From: Polyodon spathula
Taxonomy: Eukaryota > Chordata > Actinopteri > Acipenseriformes > Polyodontidae
Length of the DNA stretch: 64,000 nucleotides
Direction of reading: 5' to 3'
Assembly: GCF_017654505.1 (NCBI RefSeq)
Contig: NC_054535.1
Location: 79,959,603-80,023,602, forward strand
The notes under the pieces are model-generated. The model was not told the origin of the DNA and ran no database searches. It saw only the letters and a program-made list of their open reading frames with translations. A program made the position numbers and the translations under genes. This document shows, one piece after another, positions 1 through 14,500 of this stretch (its first letter is position 1; each line of letters begins with the position of its first letter).

Positions 1-166
1 TAATGACAAAAAAATAAATAAAAAACATTCATAGTAACCATTAATATGTCTACACACAGTTGCTCAATGACTGCTTAAAAATTCCAGTTACATAACTAGT
101 AGAACCGTAACAAAAAACACAAATTAGAATATTAAAAACTTGATACGCAAATCAATTTTTAAAGTC

Positions 167-280
<114 letters not shown>

Positions 281-1079
281 TCCTTCGTTTCAGTAGCAGA
301 TGCTGGACATACTTAAATACAAAAAATAAATTAGCAGTTTGTGCAAAGTGTTTAAATGAGGGCTTAACCAACACTTAAAAGAACGTATTATCTCTCATTC
401 GCCTTATTATCGTTATAACCTTGTTCCTGTTGGTTCTTCACTTTTTAATATCAATATGAAAGGAATTGTGAATATTCATAAAAACATCAGCTTCTAAAGT
501 CATAAATAAAAAGTAAGCCCTAATCAAAAACGGTGTCATCATGTCTTATGTAGTCTTAGGAAACCTTGTGCAACGAATTATTTAATGTTAAGCAATATAT
601 ACAAGCACTCCTTAAAGCTTCATGAATGATACCTTTTAAGCATAAAACAGCTACAACCCATGAAATACACATAACTTACCATCCTCCTTTCTTATTACTT
701 TTGTGTGAAAAAAAATGTTAAAACTAAAACGATACATAAAGGTGTACCAAAAAAATAAATAAAATAAATAAATACATAAACGCAAATATGGAAGATTGAT
801 ATAAACTTCAAAGCTTATAAAATGAATAAATACAAATAATCCCATAGCAAAAACAATTGTCATGTCTTAAGAAATCTTTGTGAACATTGTAAAACTAACC
901 TTTTTTTGCAATTGTAATACCGTTTTTTTTTTTTGTTTTTTTTTTAATCCATTGGTATTTTTCCACAAAATTAAATTGATAACTGAAGAGTAAACTGTAT
1001 CTGCATGTAGGTGTAAATTGTGATCTGTATAGTTGAAATGTATCAGTCATTTCACGGGGTGTCTGCAGGGGCTGCAAGG

Positions 1080-1900
1080 ATAGAGCACAGGAAGCAGATA
1101 CGAGCTGTTAGTAAGACAGTATCTAGCGGAGGACGCTTGGGGCCGAGTGACGCGCCCGTAGCTAAGAATTAGGTGCGGACTTGGAGAGGCCCGGGCTTGA
1201 AATTACGATAGAAAAGAGATCCTGACCAACGAGTGCTCCTATTGCCAAGGATAGCACTTGGTCGAAGGTCACTTTCCTATAAAAGGCTTTGCTCGGCAGA
1301 GGCGCCTCTCGGGGCGATAGTAATAGTCCAGCAGCTTAGGACTGAAAGGAGAGATAGTAAAGGGTTCCCTGACTGGTCTGGTGCTGCCCTCGCATGAGGT
1401 GAGGCAAAGGCCCCCGAAGCCGGGAGCGGGAAGGCGTCCCGCGGGGAACCTGCAACAGAGATAGATGGGTTAGTCTGTGACTTGGGCACTGAGAGTGTAA
1501 AGCGGGCCATGTCCCAAGTGAAGGAAGGACAGCGCCTCATGTGGTGAGGTAGAAAAGGCGCATGAGCTGCGTAAGGATAGTGTGGCCAGGGGTCCCCTCT
1601 GACTCACTCAGTGATAACGCCCCTAGTGCGAGGACGAGGTAGTGTGGCTGACCTGAAGTCGGGGGAGATCTGCACTTACCCCCCCGGGAGACTGATGCAA
1701 AGGCATGAGAAAGAGAGAGGAGGAGGGGAGAAGGAGAAAGCAAAGCACTCGACAGAGAAGGAATGTGAGATTGGGGTTTAAATAGGCAGATAATGATGGG
1801 GTTTAAATAGGCTGGGGTTTAAATAGGCAGTTAATGATGATAGGCGTTAATTAATAAAGCAGCCCAGCTACCGCCCACCGAATTTCACCTTGAGGCTAAC
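1080..1900. other. GC-rich island with TATA-like boxes, function unclear
   Basis: This roughly 700-800 bp block is much richer in GC and CpG than its surroundings. It has a TATAAAAGG motif at about 1278 on the + strand and three near-identical GGGGTTTAAATAGGC units at 1774-1832. It could be the SPAG8 promoter region or an LTR or other mobile-element fragment on the minus strand. No SPAG8 coding exon was recognised in it. Confidence 0.4.
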
Positions 1901-2599
1901 ATTAATTGACTTGTAAACAGCATACAAATATATTAATTTATGTATATTTACTAATTAATGTACACTTTTGAAATGTCTATTTCTCTAGAGGCAATGTATG
2001 TTATAAATCCACTATAAATTATGTATAGACTACAGTATATGTTGACATTTATTTCGAAATATAAACTTAATAGATGTGACTTAATGGATAGATGGTGTTA
2101 TGATAGTGACTGAATAATTTAAATTTTAATATTGTCTGTTGCATTCCTATTTTTGAAATATGACCATATTCTTATCAGGAACCCATAAAGATGATCAATA
2201 AAGAAAACACTGGTATTTAACACTTACCTGATATTCACCATTTAGTACCTTGTTCCAAGCATATAATTTTGAGCATTAGCATTGATTGTCTCCCAGTAGC
2301 CTACCCTCACTGTGCTTTGCAGTTATATCTACTTTATGATGCGGCAACTGCCTTGGAGTTTACTTTTGTAAGGTCCAAGATTTTAATAAAACAGTTATGT
2401 GTTGCTTTTGCAGCAAGTGCACCCATTGTGATCACCTAATTACAGAAAGTCTGACTTCCTCAGGCTTGCTCAGACAGTCCCAGAGTAAAAAAATATGCTG
2501 GTGACTGTTTTAAAAATATGCAAAAATATCCATGAGTGCAGAAATAGAAATAAATAATGAAGAGCATTGCTTTATTCCTTTAAGAAAATGTAGCTCACG
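1901..2599. other. Non-coding, no feature recognised
   Basis: AT-rich sequence with no convincing exon or repeat. It may contain an unrecognised 5' SPAG8 exon. Confidence 0.4.
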
Positions 2600-3060
2600 A
2601 GAGGCACATCCAGAAAAGGTGCTCTGTGTTGAGTGCAGGATGCGCCCTATAGCCTGGAGGTCACCAGTTTAGGTTCCACGCTATTCCACTGCCGACTGGA
2701 CGGGAGTTCCCAGGGGACAGCGCACAATTGGTGGCCGAGCTCCACCTGGGGAGGGAGGGCTTAGATTGGCCAGGGTATCCTTGGCTCACCGCAACCAGCA
2801 ACCCCTGTAGACTGGCCAGGTGCCTGCAGGCTTGCCTGTAAGCTGCCTAGAACTGTGTTTTCTTCTGACGCTGTTGCTCTGGGTTGGCAGCATGCCGGGC
2901 CTGCAGAGTGAAAAGAAGTGTTTGGATGATGGCGCACGTTTCGGAGGACAGCTCCTGAGTCAGCGCAGGGGCAGTAGCGGTGAGCTGAGCCTAAAAAATA
3001 CAATTGGATATTTCAAATTGGGAGAAGAACGGGATAAAATCAATTGGTGACTATTAAGTT
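2600..3060 (+). repeat. tRNA-derived SINE
   Basis: A GC-rich head has a box-B-like stretch (AGTTTAGGTTCCACG). It ends with the tail CAATTGGATATTTCAAATTG. The same structure recurs at 44408-45850, so it is a dispersed family. Open frames inside it are not genes. Confidence 0.65.
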
Positions 3061-3956
3061 TATATATTAAAAAAAAAAAGTAGTAATTTAACAACATCTC
3101 AAAAATTGCATGATTTCTTTGGAGATATTTAAATTCCACATCTTTTTGTGCTTTTAAATGCTGCTGTTTCATCCAGAGAAAACTGATGGCTGACAAAGAG
3201 AACAGCCTATTAGCATTTTGCTTGGTGGGTTGAATATAATAAATAGCCGATTCCACCTTATTCACCAATTCACAATGTGCCAAAGATCTTTCTCTCCGAC
3301 TCCTTAACAGTATACATTACAGTAGAACAACTACTCATGTATTTGTAGCAGGGTTACGGGCAGGTACAGGCCATTGGGTGTGAACCCAGGACCAGGAGCC
3401 AGGGCCTCTTGTGAGGTCTGTTACAGGTATACGCTCCTTTCTGTGCATTACCTCATTTACACTACAGGGGTCAGTCTTGTACTTGCAACTGGTTCTCTGA
3501 CACCACAGCAACATGTCTCGTTAAGATGTCCATCCTGGCATTATGGAATAGCGCATTATCATCTTAGAACATTCCTTCACCTGCTTTGATTTCAAACGTT
3601 CTATTAGGACAGCATTAGAATAAGCTTTATTGGTGGACACAGTATCATCATTTTTTTAAATTTACTACAATGCGTTGTAGTTGCATCTTATGTTAGCTAG
3701 TCTTTCCTCTTTGTTTTATAACTGTAATTCAAGAATCCATGGTTAGGATATTGGTAACTGCTGATACTCAATTTTTTTAGGACAAACAACATTTTAAAGA
3801 ATATGTAGTTTCAGATCTAGACATTACCTGCTAGATGAGTACCCACAGTAACCCCGTTTTCTAATTCAGGTCTTACTTCTGATTTCTGGAGTACATTTAC
3901 TGACAAGAAACTACAGTATCTGTATTGATTTGGGTAATTTTGTTTTGCTTATTTAG
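3061..3956. other. Non-coding upstream of first recognised SPAG8 exon
   Basis: Mostly AT-rich. A short GC-richer patch at 3340-3430, with a GTGTGAACCCAGGACC stretch, resembles a tRNA-SINE box B, but this is weak. Confidence 0.35.
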
Positions 3957-4131
3957 AGAGCTACAGGGCCACTGGATAATGATGGATCCCAGATAGATAG
4001 AAGTGAAGCCATTTTGCATAAACAAGGGCATAGAGGAATTCTCTCTGTGGATCTCCTGTGCGAAGTTACAGATAGAACAACTACACGAGAATCATATACT
4101 GTTCCAAAGGGTCTCGGAGTACGACAAAGAG
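3957..4131 (+). CDS. SPAG8: SPAG8 coding exon (first recognised)
   Basis: Acceptor tttag before AGAGCTACAG, donor AGAG/gtatgt. It encodes 58 residues plus one base, including HKQGHRGILSVDLL, which aligns with human FQHGHRGLLTLQL. The incoming phase is 0 if the first of two adjacent AG dinucleotides is used; the second AG (exon start 3959) would shift the frame at this end. Confidence 0.82.
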
Positions 4132-5081
4132 GTATGTACAGTAATAGAAAGATACACAAAAGCTGTTCATAAAGAACCATGTGTTATATATGGATTTTTA
4201 GTACAAAAAAATAGAATCTGTCTGGGTTTACTGCTTTTCCATGAACAGGTCAGATACAGTGTAAACCTACTGGCATTTATTACACAGAAAGGCTACCCCC
4301 AGATTATGATACACCTGATAAAGAAGGTTCTAAGCAAGTTGTATCTCATTTGTACTCTAGATATATGCAAAACAAAAACATTGTATTGGACAATTGTACA
4401 CTATACACTCTGCCGAGGAACTAGTTACTGAAAAGAAAGTAAATGTTATTGCATACATTAGTAAAGATAAGAAAAGGGCTTCTTCATTATTTCAGTACTT
4501 TTTTATGCTTTTATGTTACAGGAATGAAAGAAGAACTTTTAGAAAAATACCTATACCAGAAGATAAGGTAATTGCTGTTTTTCTAAAAACAAGATCAGTG
4601 AAACTTACATGAATACATATTGACAGATTTACAATTCAAAGCGTGTGTTTCTTGTCAGTGAAAAACAAAAAAGGCTTGAAATACCATTTTTCAACATGTG
4701 GAGTTTATCATCAGTTGACTTGTGACATTAATGGCTTAGTTTTTAAGCAGTATATGCACACAGACACATTCAAACTCTTGGCTTTCATCTCTTTGAAATA
4801 AACAAGCTTTATACTGTCGGTGAAGCCGTCATTTATTTATTATTTTAAATATATATTTTTAGCCCTTGGCTATGATTGCAGTTATACCACATCTATTCAA
4901 TCAGACATGACATATTTAATACTGTCTGGTTTCTGATTTGATTTAGATTCTTTTTGTCATTAAAATACTGTAATTGTAGCAGCTGACAGCATCTTTCGTC
5001 TGATCTAGGGTTTGCTTAGACATGTGTAATGGTCTGAGTAGTGTAAGCATGACTGACAGAGGATCCATAAATAATTAAACC

Positions 5082-5169
<88 letters not shown>

Positions 5170-8100
5170 CAGTGTAAAAAATTGAAGGCATATGAAAGAA
5201 AATGTTTTTTAAAAATGTATACAAAAAGTTTAAAGGATTAAAAAATCTTTTAATTTCAGGATGTTTTGGGCAAAAGCCCTTATTCAGCTGTTTAAAAAGA
5301 AAAGTAAACACAGTGCAGTAAACTTGTTGTTGTTCAAGAATTGTAATTATATAAAAATTCTGTTGATGGTGTCATGATTGTTATAATAGAATGTTCATTC
5401 CCAGAGGTTCCAAATTTCCCAGTTTGAAGATAAACTCTCGTTCCTTTTGTTTCCGAGCAACATTTGTTCCATAGCATTGGTTGATCACACAGACTGTGAT
5501 GTCTTCAGCGGTGTGATCATCACTGTTGAAGTGACGGGCTACTGGAAATGCAGTGGCGTTAATGCGAATGCTTCTTAAGTGTTCTACAAACCAATCTGCT
5601 AAATGCGTTTTAGTTTCCACAATACACAATTTGTTGCATTTCTTGCAGATAATGCAGTAGACTATTCATTTAGATGTACAAGCAAAATGTTTATGAATGT
5701 TGAATGAAGATTTAATGTCTCTAATCTCTGTTTCAGAATGAATGTATTTACAGGTATTACATTGTGGTCCATTACATTGATATGTACCTTTCAAAGGTTC
5801 CCCAGAAGGACAAGTAGCACTGTGTACCACATATTCGCTTATATTATGACATCACAACTAGAACACAACTAAAGAAAGGAGTTACTATTCCTGAAAACTT
5901 TCCACTCACCAGTGCTGAACGTCAGTTTTGTCAAAGGGACTAAGATTTGTACCAACAAAAAAAGTAGCTGATGAATTCACAACCATGCATCCTGATATTT
6001 TTCATCAGTACAAACAAACTAAATCAACCTGGACATCCCTTCAGGTGAATTTCAAGCACTATTTTTTCATCAACAAATGTGAAAGAGAAATTCAACAGAT
6101 AGAATTTAACCAACCTATGAAACAGCATAACTTATCTAAAGAGGTACACATTGCACTGCGGAACATACAAAACCGAGATGACATTGTAATAAAACCTGCT
6201 GTCAAAGGAGGAGAAGTAGTTGTCTGGAGTAAAGACCTCATACAAAAGAAACCCAACAACAACTTTCTGACACTAATTTCTACACTAAGAACTACAAAGA
6301 TCTCACTCATTGTTTACAGTCACTGTCATTTCCACTATTAATGCAATCTCAAACAATTTGTTACCCACATTTTCACGTTGTCTAATAGTGGAAAACCCCT
6401 GCTGCAGTCATTCTTACTTACTTCCAAAAATCCACAAACCAAACAATCCAGGCCGCCCAATTGTATCAGCCTGTTCCTGTTCAATACAACTGATCTCCAA
6501 ATTTCTTGACGAAATCTTCAAACCCCTTGTTGAATCACTGCCTTCCTATGTTAAAGACTACACATTTTCTAAAACAATTGGATAATTTCGAAGAACAGCA
6601 CCCTTGTGATAATATTATTCTTTTTACAGTGGACATTAAAAGCCTGTACACTGTTATACCAAATAATGAAGGGTTAACTGCAATAAAACACTTTCTTGAG
6701 GAATGGAAAGTGAAAGAATCTCCAATAGAAATCCTTCTGAGACTGGCTGAACTTGTGCTCACATTGAATTGTTTTTCCTTTGATGGTGATTTTTACACTC
6801 AAGTAAGGGGTATTACCATGGGAGCTAAAATGGGACTATCATATGCTTGTCTTTTTGTGGGATTGGTTGAAAACAATTTTTTACAGCAATGTAATGGAAA
6901 CACACCTAAACTATATGTTGGGTACATTGACGACATCTTTGGAATTGCCACCAACTCTAGTGAGGATTTAAAACAGTTCATTCAGTCAGTAACTAATTTC
7001 CACCCAGCCCTGGATTCCACATGGAACATATCAGAAACAGGCAATAGTATATATTTCTTGGCATTTCCATCACCTTTTTGAATTCCACCATTAACATCAC
7101 TGTCTACTACAAACCAACTGATTTGCATTCATATCTGCAGTATGACTCTTCACACCCTAAGGCTTGTCGTGACTCGATTCCTTATTCACACTATTAAGAC
7201 TCAGATGTATTTGCAGCGATGATCAAGATTTCTTCACCAAAAGCGAGGAAATGTATGTGTTTTTTGGAAATTGTGGCTTTCCGGACATCACTAAATCAAA
7301 ATCCTGTATTTCAAATGTAAATAGAAAGATATAGACAATTGTGCAAAGAAACTTTACAATTTTACAACAAGACCCATCTACAGTGCCTATTTTCAAGACT
7401 CCCCCCTTGATGACATATAGAAGAGACAAGAATATAAGAGAATATGTGGCACACAGTGCTACCTGTCCTTCTGGGGAACCTTTGAAAGGTACATATCCAT
7501 GTAATAGACCACAATGTAATACCTGTAAATACATTCATTCTAGAGGCATTAAATCTTCATTCAACAATCATTAACATTTTGCTTGTACATCTAAAGGAAT
7601 AGTCTACTGCATTATCTGCAAGAAATGCAACAAATTGTATATTGGGGAAACTAAAAGGCGTTTAACAGATCGTTTTGTAGAACACTTAAGCATTCGCATT
7701 AACGCCACTGCATTTCCAGTAGCCCATCACTTCAACAGTGACGATCACACAGCTGAAGACATCACAGTCTGTGTGATGAATCAGTGCTATGGAACAAATG
7801 TTGCTCAGAAACAAAAGGAACAAGCTTATCTTTAAACTGGGAACTTTGGAACCTCTGGGAATGAACATTCTATTCTAATAACCATGACACCATCCACAGA
7901 ATTTTTGTATAATTACAATTCTTGAACAACAACAAGTTTACTGCATTGCTTTTATTTTTCTTTTTAAACAGCTGAAGAAGGGCTATTGCCCAAAATGTCC
8001 TGAAAATAAATATATTTTTAATCTTTTAAACTTCTCTCTTATATATATATATAAAACTATTAAAGTTACTGCTACTTTAAGTTGATGAATTACTCCTTTG

Positions 8101-11100
8101 AAGTTATCTGCTTTGGGGTAACATCTTATTTATGCTTACTTTCTGCTGTAGGTATCATATGTGTACAATAAATATGAGTGATCCAATGTTATAATAATAA
8201 TAAGATTACCAACATATCTTGTGGATTTACATTAAAAGATATTTTAGAAATAAGCCATTAAACACATAAAGACAGACCCTTTTTGGGGCAATCAAATCTC
8301 AATGATCCTATAGTATGTAAGATGTAAAATACAGTGCCACATACAAAGAAACAGTATGTGCCTCAAATTTCTATTTACCATAAACTCACCGCTACACATC
8401 TGCTTTAAGTTGGCACTCACTTTGATGTGCAGTTTTTTTGTTAACACAAACCCCTAGTTCTCTTCTCCTGAGGCATTTATGGGACACTTGTTTTTTTTAT
8501 CCATTCTGATGTGGCAAGTGCCTTTTATGGGAGAATCCTAGAGCAAAATTAGATTCAGTAGCAGTCTGTGAAGACCATATGTGAACCATCTGCTGCAGCC
8601 TATGAAGAAATTGGAGGTGTCTGTCTGGTTTACTTGCTTGGGTTTCTTGTATTTTCTCTCTGTGATGGGGATAACAGATGCACTGTCATTGTAAACACAG
8701 CCTGTTTGACTTCTAGTGCATGACGAACCTTTAGAGTATTCAGCAGAAACCAAGTTTTGAGACCTGGTTTATCAACCACAAATTCACTGAATATTGGTAA
8801 GAATGTAACCTTTGGCACAGTACTACTTTAATCCAGGGTCTTTCATTTTTCTATGTATTTGTTTATTGACTCTTGTAAATATTATTGTAGATGTGGGTGG
8901 CTTTCAAATGACACGAGCGAGCACAGAAGAAACTGTCTATTTGGAATGTATTTCATAATTACTGTTGTATTAATGAAACTGGCTTTCCAAGAGCATTTTT
9001 ATTCAGAGTCAATCCAGCCACTTTATCTCAGTAAACAGGGACACATGCTGTTGGATGTGAACCCTGTTGGTTATAATATGTTCATGTCAGTGCATACCTT
9101 AATATGTTTATTGTACTTTAATTATGCCCAGTATAAGAGTAGATTCAGTAAAAAACAACATGGCTACATTATTCCTTTCTCTATGGTGTCATTCAATCAA
9201 ATTCATATGTGTGACCCTTTCACGTATTCCGCTGTGGTTGCAAGTAAAAAAAAAATAACAGGAGTTGTTTTGTTTTATTTGTTTTATCATTGAGGCTGGT
9301 AGGCTTTAAAAAAAATGTATTTGCATTAATTTTCCTATGTCTGTTTTTACAGTGAAGAGGTGTTAAATGAGTTTAACTCTCCTCCTCCATTGGAACAGCT
9401 GATCTCAGTAACGAAACGTGACTATAACATTGAGGGTTTTAAGTCAGTCCCACCACCCCCCACCAAGGTAGGAGCCTGTGCTCACAGTCTTGGATTATTT
9501 ACATTTGTGGTTCAGATCCTGCTTAAAATAAACTGAAAAGAAGGCCAGGTCACCTAGACATTGGTTAATAAAGGATGACATAAAGTATTGAATGCAGCTT
9601 TAGATTGTCATAAGGCAGTGCACCCTTACTGGTTAGCTTTAACTTAATTAAGCTGGTTAATTATTTCAAATTTGAAGTGGAATTTAATTGTAACAGTCCT
9701 TTCAACACATTTATAAAGAAAGTCCTTTTTATTTGAGTTTAATAAAACTGGTACATATATTCTAAAATATACAACTATTAAGAAGACCAAATAAAATGAT
9801 GCATCATATTGCACACTTTCTCTTGGTAGCTTACATTAAGGTCTTGGTTATGTTCTTGAGTTCAAACAACACACTGTACTTCCTGGGTCATATTTTCACC
9901 TGTTGAAGAATGGCTAAATTGAATGTCATTTGTTTCATGTGTCATGCAAATTGTACATTCATGTGAGCAATACATTTACTGCTATGCCATCCTAAAGACT
10001 TACTTTAGTCATTATGTATTGTTGTTCTGAAGTCCATTGCTTACAGCACATGCAAATACTGTATATGTATTAATGCAGTTAAGAGTGCCTATACCCTAAG
10101 TATAATAAAGTTCCAGAAAAAAAAAAATATACTGTTGTATATATGAAGTTCAAATACGATGTGAAGCATATTCTCATTTGTCTAATTATTGTAATCGTCC
10201 TTAAAGGAGCATGACTACAAAACAGAGCAGCCAGTAACCTATTGGTCTGAGAATTCTCATAAAATACAAGTAAGTTTTTTTTCTTCTTTATTTTTGCATA
10301 TTTTCTCAAAATATTCAGATGGAATTAAAAATAACGTATGATATAATAAATGGGCAGTAATACATTTGTCAGTCCAGTGTGAGTAAAAGGCAGTAACACT
10401 GGCTATGTTTACAATTACTTTTGGAATCCGTAATGGAGCATTCTTTTTCTAGAATTGTGGTTGTCAAACTGTTATTGTACTGTAACTTTCTAGATTTTAG
10501 ATTTTAGAAAAGCGCATTCCAAGCATGGAACGCCGGGAGTCAGTAGACCAGTTCCAGTTTGATATGATTAACCTCATTCCATGGGTCAAAATGCTTAAAA
10601 TTCAAGGGACAAATTGCTGAATGATCATCTTACAGAAATGCACTTCCTTATAACAGACATTGTAAACACCTTGTACCCTCTTTTTTAGTGCATGACAAGC
10701 CTTTAAAGCATGTAGAGCACAAAATAGGTTTTGAGACCTGATTTATCAACCAACAATTTACTGAATATTGGTAAGAATGTAACCTTTAGCAGTTGAAAAT
10801 TTTGGGAAAGTATATGGATATCAAAGCCCTGATTACCTTTTTCAACGCGGTGAAAGAACCCACTCAACGTCATGCTCAGTTCCACTCGTCCTGAGCCGCA
10901 CAGTTACTTAATGCACCCTCTGTACATACTTAAAAAAATATATACAAATACGGTATAAACTCGAGGTAAACACACGTCCAGAAAGTTGCTGATATAACCA
11001 CTGAAATCTCAAGAGCAAGCCAAACTCTCCAAGCAGCTCAAATCTTGTCATGCAGTCCTTAAGATCATAGCATTGAATCTCTTGCTGTCGGAAAGGAATT

Positions 11101-11460
11101 AATTACAAAAGTACGTATTTTATAATAATTATAAGTAGTTAAAGCCTTTCTTTGAAAATTTAATTGTTTTGGAGTTTTGAATCGTATGTTTTTTGAGACA
11201 CATTTTGTTTTACCCTGAATGAAGTTCATATTACAGTGAAGCTATTCTGATGGTCGCGTTATTGTAAAAATAGCCAGTGTCTACTAATAAATCAAAAACA
11301 ACAACTGTGATTTTCCCTTCCCCTTAGTTTAGATTAGTTACGGTTGCTTGTGCTACAGGATTTAAGTCCTCAAGCTCTGTGCTGTGCTAAAATAAGTCCT
11401 CCACCTTACAAACATAATAAATCTGACATTTTTTTTTAAATAATATAGAAATACATTTAC

Positions 11461-11514
<54 letters not shown>

Positions 11515-14500
11515 TAATCTGATTACCATTATTATTATCATAATATGAGAATGCTTACAACTAAGATAGTGACAGAAATATATCAAGCCAGTGTCTTGAT
11601 ATGCCAGACATACAGTAAAGCCCTGATTCATGTATACTATAGCATTAATATACCTGAAAATGAAAGTTGAAAATTAAAACTGGACTGTTTTCCTAGCATC
11701 TTTATTGGCTTATCGATGGGTGGTAAAGATATGTGGACACTGTTTTGTTTTGTTTTTTGTAGAATGCCTTTAGTTTATGAATATATTTATCAGATTTGAT
11801 TAAAAAAAAAAAATACAATATGTTTGTTTTTTAAGAACACATAAATACTAATGTAGTGATATCACACCAGCAATCTCATACTGTTTGATGTCAGATTTTA
11901 TGATTGGTTGGATTGTTTGCATTAAAGAAAGACAACAGGTTTGGTAGAGTGGTAAAAAAAAAAAAAAAACGTGCTGCCACTTTTTGTCTTTGACAAAAGT
12001 AAGACAACGGCATAACACTCCCTTTTTTTTTTTGCTGTAACAATATTCCTCTAATTTGAGGGAAATTAACAGTTTTTAAAAAAGAAAAATGCTGATATAC
12101 CAAATTTGGTCACTTAACCTTTCTGAGTGTATCCTGTCATCTGCAAATCAAAAGCTTACATAAAAAGAAGAATATGATTTAAAACTGCACAGTTGAATTT
12201 AAGTGCCTCATTATCATACTGTGCTGACATTTGAATAGACAAATAATAAATCGGCTAACCTCTGAAAGCAGCTATGAAATATTTAGTATTTTCCATTTTC
12301 TTGTATGCTTAGAGATAAAAAAAATTAAAATAAATAATTAAAAAGAAAAAACATAAGACTGGTATTCCAATTGAACAGTCTAATTAATTACTGCTTGTAT
12401 TGCGAACCATTGTTTTTATTTAAAAAAAAAAAAAAGGTATTATCTGAATGATAAAAATGTACAGAAGTTCAGAAGCTGACCCTGATCTATTAGCAGTTTC
12501 TAAATACAGGCATGGGGTAAAATATGTTAACACGTTAAACATTAATAATGTCCATTCATGTCCCGCTGGCCAGCTGAGTGAGGGGGCTATTGCCAACAAA
12601 GGAACTGTTAACCAATTAGACACTGAAAAACACAGCTTATTGAAACATGTGTCTACTAAATGACTTTAATGTCTGTCTCTGAGCCATGGTGTGGATGATA
12701 AACCATCTGAAGTCATTTTCATTTTACTCCTTGTTTTAAAGGAAACTACTAAGTTTAACATTACCAGAACAGTGTTATGACTGTTACCCAGGCTTGTATG
12801 TTAGGTTGAGAACAAAGTGCAGTGTTCGCTAAGCATTGTCATGCCAGTAAATACTTGGAAAATTACTTGCAGGCTAATGTTTATTTTTTTCTGGGTCACA
12901 TATTTATGTAATATCTTGGACTTTGAATGTGTTCTTTATTTGAAAGTTGAACAGTTAAAAGTGTACAAAAGGATAGTATATACATAGCATGCAACGATTT
13001 ACTGAATAAAACAAGCAAAAACAAATGTAAAAAAATGATTTACTATGCTTTGCTTCAATATTTTTCTGTTGTGGGCAACATACAAGAAAAATAACCCTTT
13101 CATGTTAGTAATTTAAGTATAAGTAGACTACAGTTTGTTTATGGTTGCACTGGTAAAACATATTTTTCAAAGCTAATTAGGTGAACTACATGATTTGTAA
13201 ATAACTTTCAGGAGGTCTAATATTGGTTTAATACAGTACAGTATGCATTAGAATAATAATGTCACCGTCTGTAGACTAACCCATTTCAAGTTGCCAGGTT
13301 TCCATAGTTACTCAGTAACAAGCATCATGGTTGCAACAAGGTTTAAACCGCCATATGTGTGTACTTTAATTGGTATTCGTAATAGCTATACAGTATCTAT
13401 GTTTCTAGTCCTTTACTGATTATTTCAACAGCAATAAGTGGTACTACTCAATAACAGTGAAGCTGATAGCACAGCTCCCAGTGTTTTATTAGTGCCTCCC
13501 TGTGGGTCACTGAATGCTTAAAGAAAGCACTTCCACTCCCCAGTTGATATGCTGTTTTTGTTTAAGAGTGGCAGGAATGTCAGTATTGAAGCTTTTCTGA
13601 TGTTCAGTTCATTTCTACTAGCAAACAATAAACCCATACCCTTGCTATTGTAAACCCATACCCTTTCAGTGCAAAGTGACAACTCACTAGTGCAAAAGCA
13701 AGTTGAGCAACTGTGTTAGTTTGTGTTCCCGGGGCTTCCTAAAATAACATCATTTTGTCTTTAAGGCTCCCTTGAAATTTAAAGCTTTATTGCTGCAATA
13801 CGTCATGAAGATTTTTATGGTCGAGTCACACACTAAATGTTTTGCTTTTAGATACAACAATAACAGTATGCAGCCACCCCCCTCTGCGGACGTTCTGTTT
13901 GCAATTAAATATGTTTCAGTGGTTTTATTTATGGACTACAAATTAACACCAGATTCCTAATCTTTGCCAATACAAGTTTCCTTATTAAACATTCCAAAGT
14001 ATCTGAGCAATTTAAACCTGTACAATATATTGTCTTAAGGTTATTTTTTAAATACTCCAATAATTATAACTGCTGAATGTTGTTTGATTTGAGAGCATAT
14101 CCTTTTGAGTCATATCTCCACACGATTCTGTATTGTGCCTTCTCTAATACAAAATACTATTATATACTATATACTAAGTATATTAAAGCAATTTCACAAC
14201 TGCTCAGGATCAAATCAACTTCACACATGTCTCTTCAGACAGCCATATACCATATGTTGTGTAAAAAGATGCATTCCATGAGTGGGAGGAAAAAATGCAG
14301 TCAGAAGAAATGCAGTTCCTTCATATAGATGTTATATTTTTTTAATTTGTATAAACTAAAAATATATATATTTCTGGTACTTTAAGATGAGCTTTTTAAA
14401 TATCTGCAAACCCATGCTTCAAAGAGTTTGTAGTGAATGAATTTTATATAGCTTGCTCCTGGAGAACTAGAAATGCCTGTTGAGGTTCAAAGGAGAAATC

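Larger units (their letters stand above)
5880..8040 (+). mobile_element. Penelope-like retroelement, degenerate
   Basis: The Penelope-family coding region is broken into several frames: an N-terminal part with the DIVIKPA..GG motif (about 5928-6260), reverse transcriptase with LLPKIHKP and GRPIVSA (6420-6470), VDIKSLYT (6631), RGITMGAKMG (6808) and the catalytic YIDD at 6923-6934, a CNTCKYI/CKKC cysteine cluster, and the GIY-YIG endonuclease YIGETKRRLTDRF (7636). Frameshifts and stops, for example near 6340, 6585, 7081 and 7830, make it non-functional. It lies in the SPAG8 intron between 4567 and 9353. The clade (Neptune, Poseidon or related) is not resolved. Confidence 0.9.

Noticed and set aside
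895..1077. Minus-strand frame preceded by a splice-acceptor-like CCTTGCAG
   Set aside because: No recognisable protein, no joined upstream exon, low-complexity lysine-rich end.
4003..4431. 142-codon + strand frame overlapping a SPAG8 exon
   Set aside because: It is a different frame from the conserved SPAG8 reading frame and runs into the intron.
8853..9293. 146-codon open frame in a SPAG8 intron
   Set aside because: No recognisable domain or similarity, AT-rich composition, no splice or promoter context; likely chance.
10499..10620. Possible extra SPAG8 exon
   Set aside because: Not open in a usable frame, and the flanking exons already join in frame.
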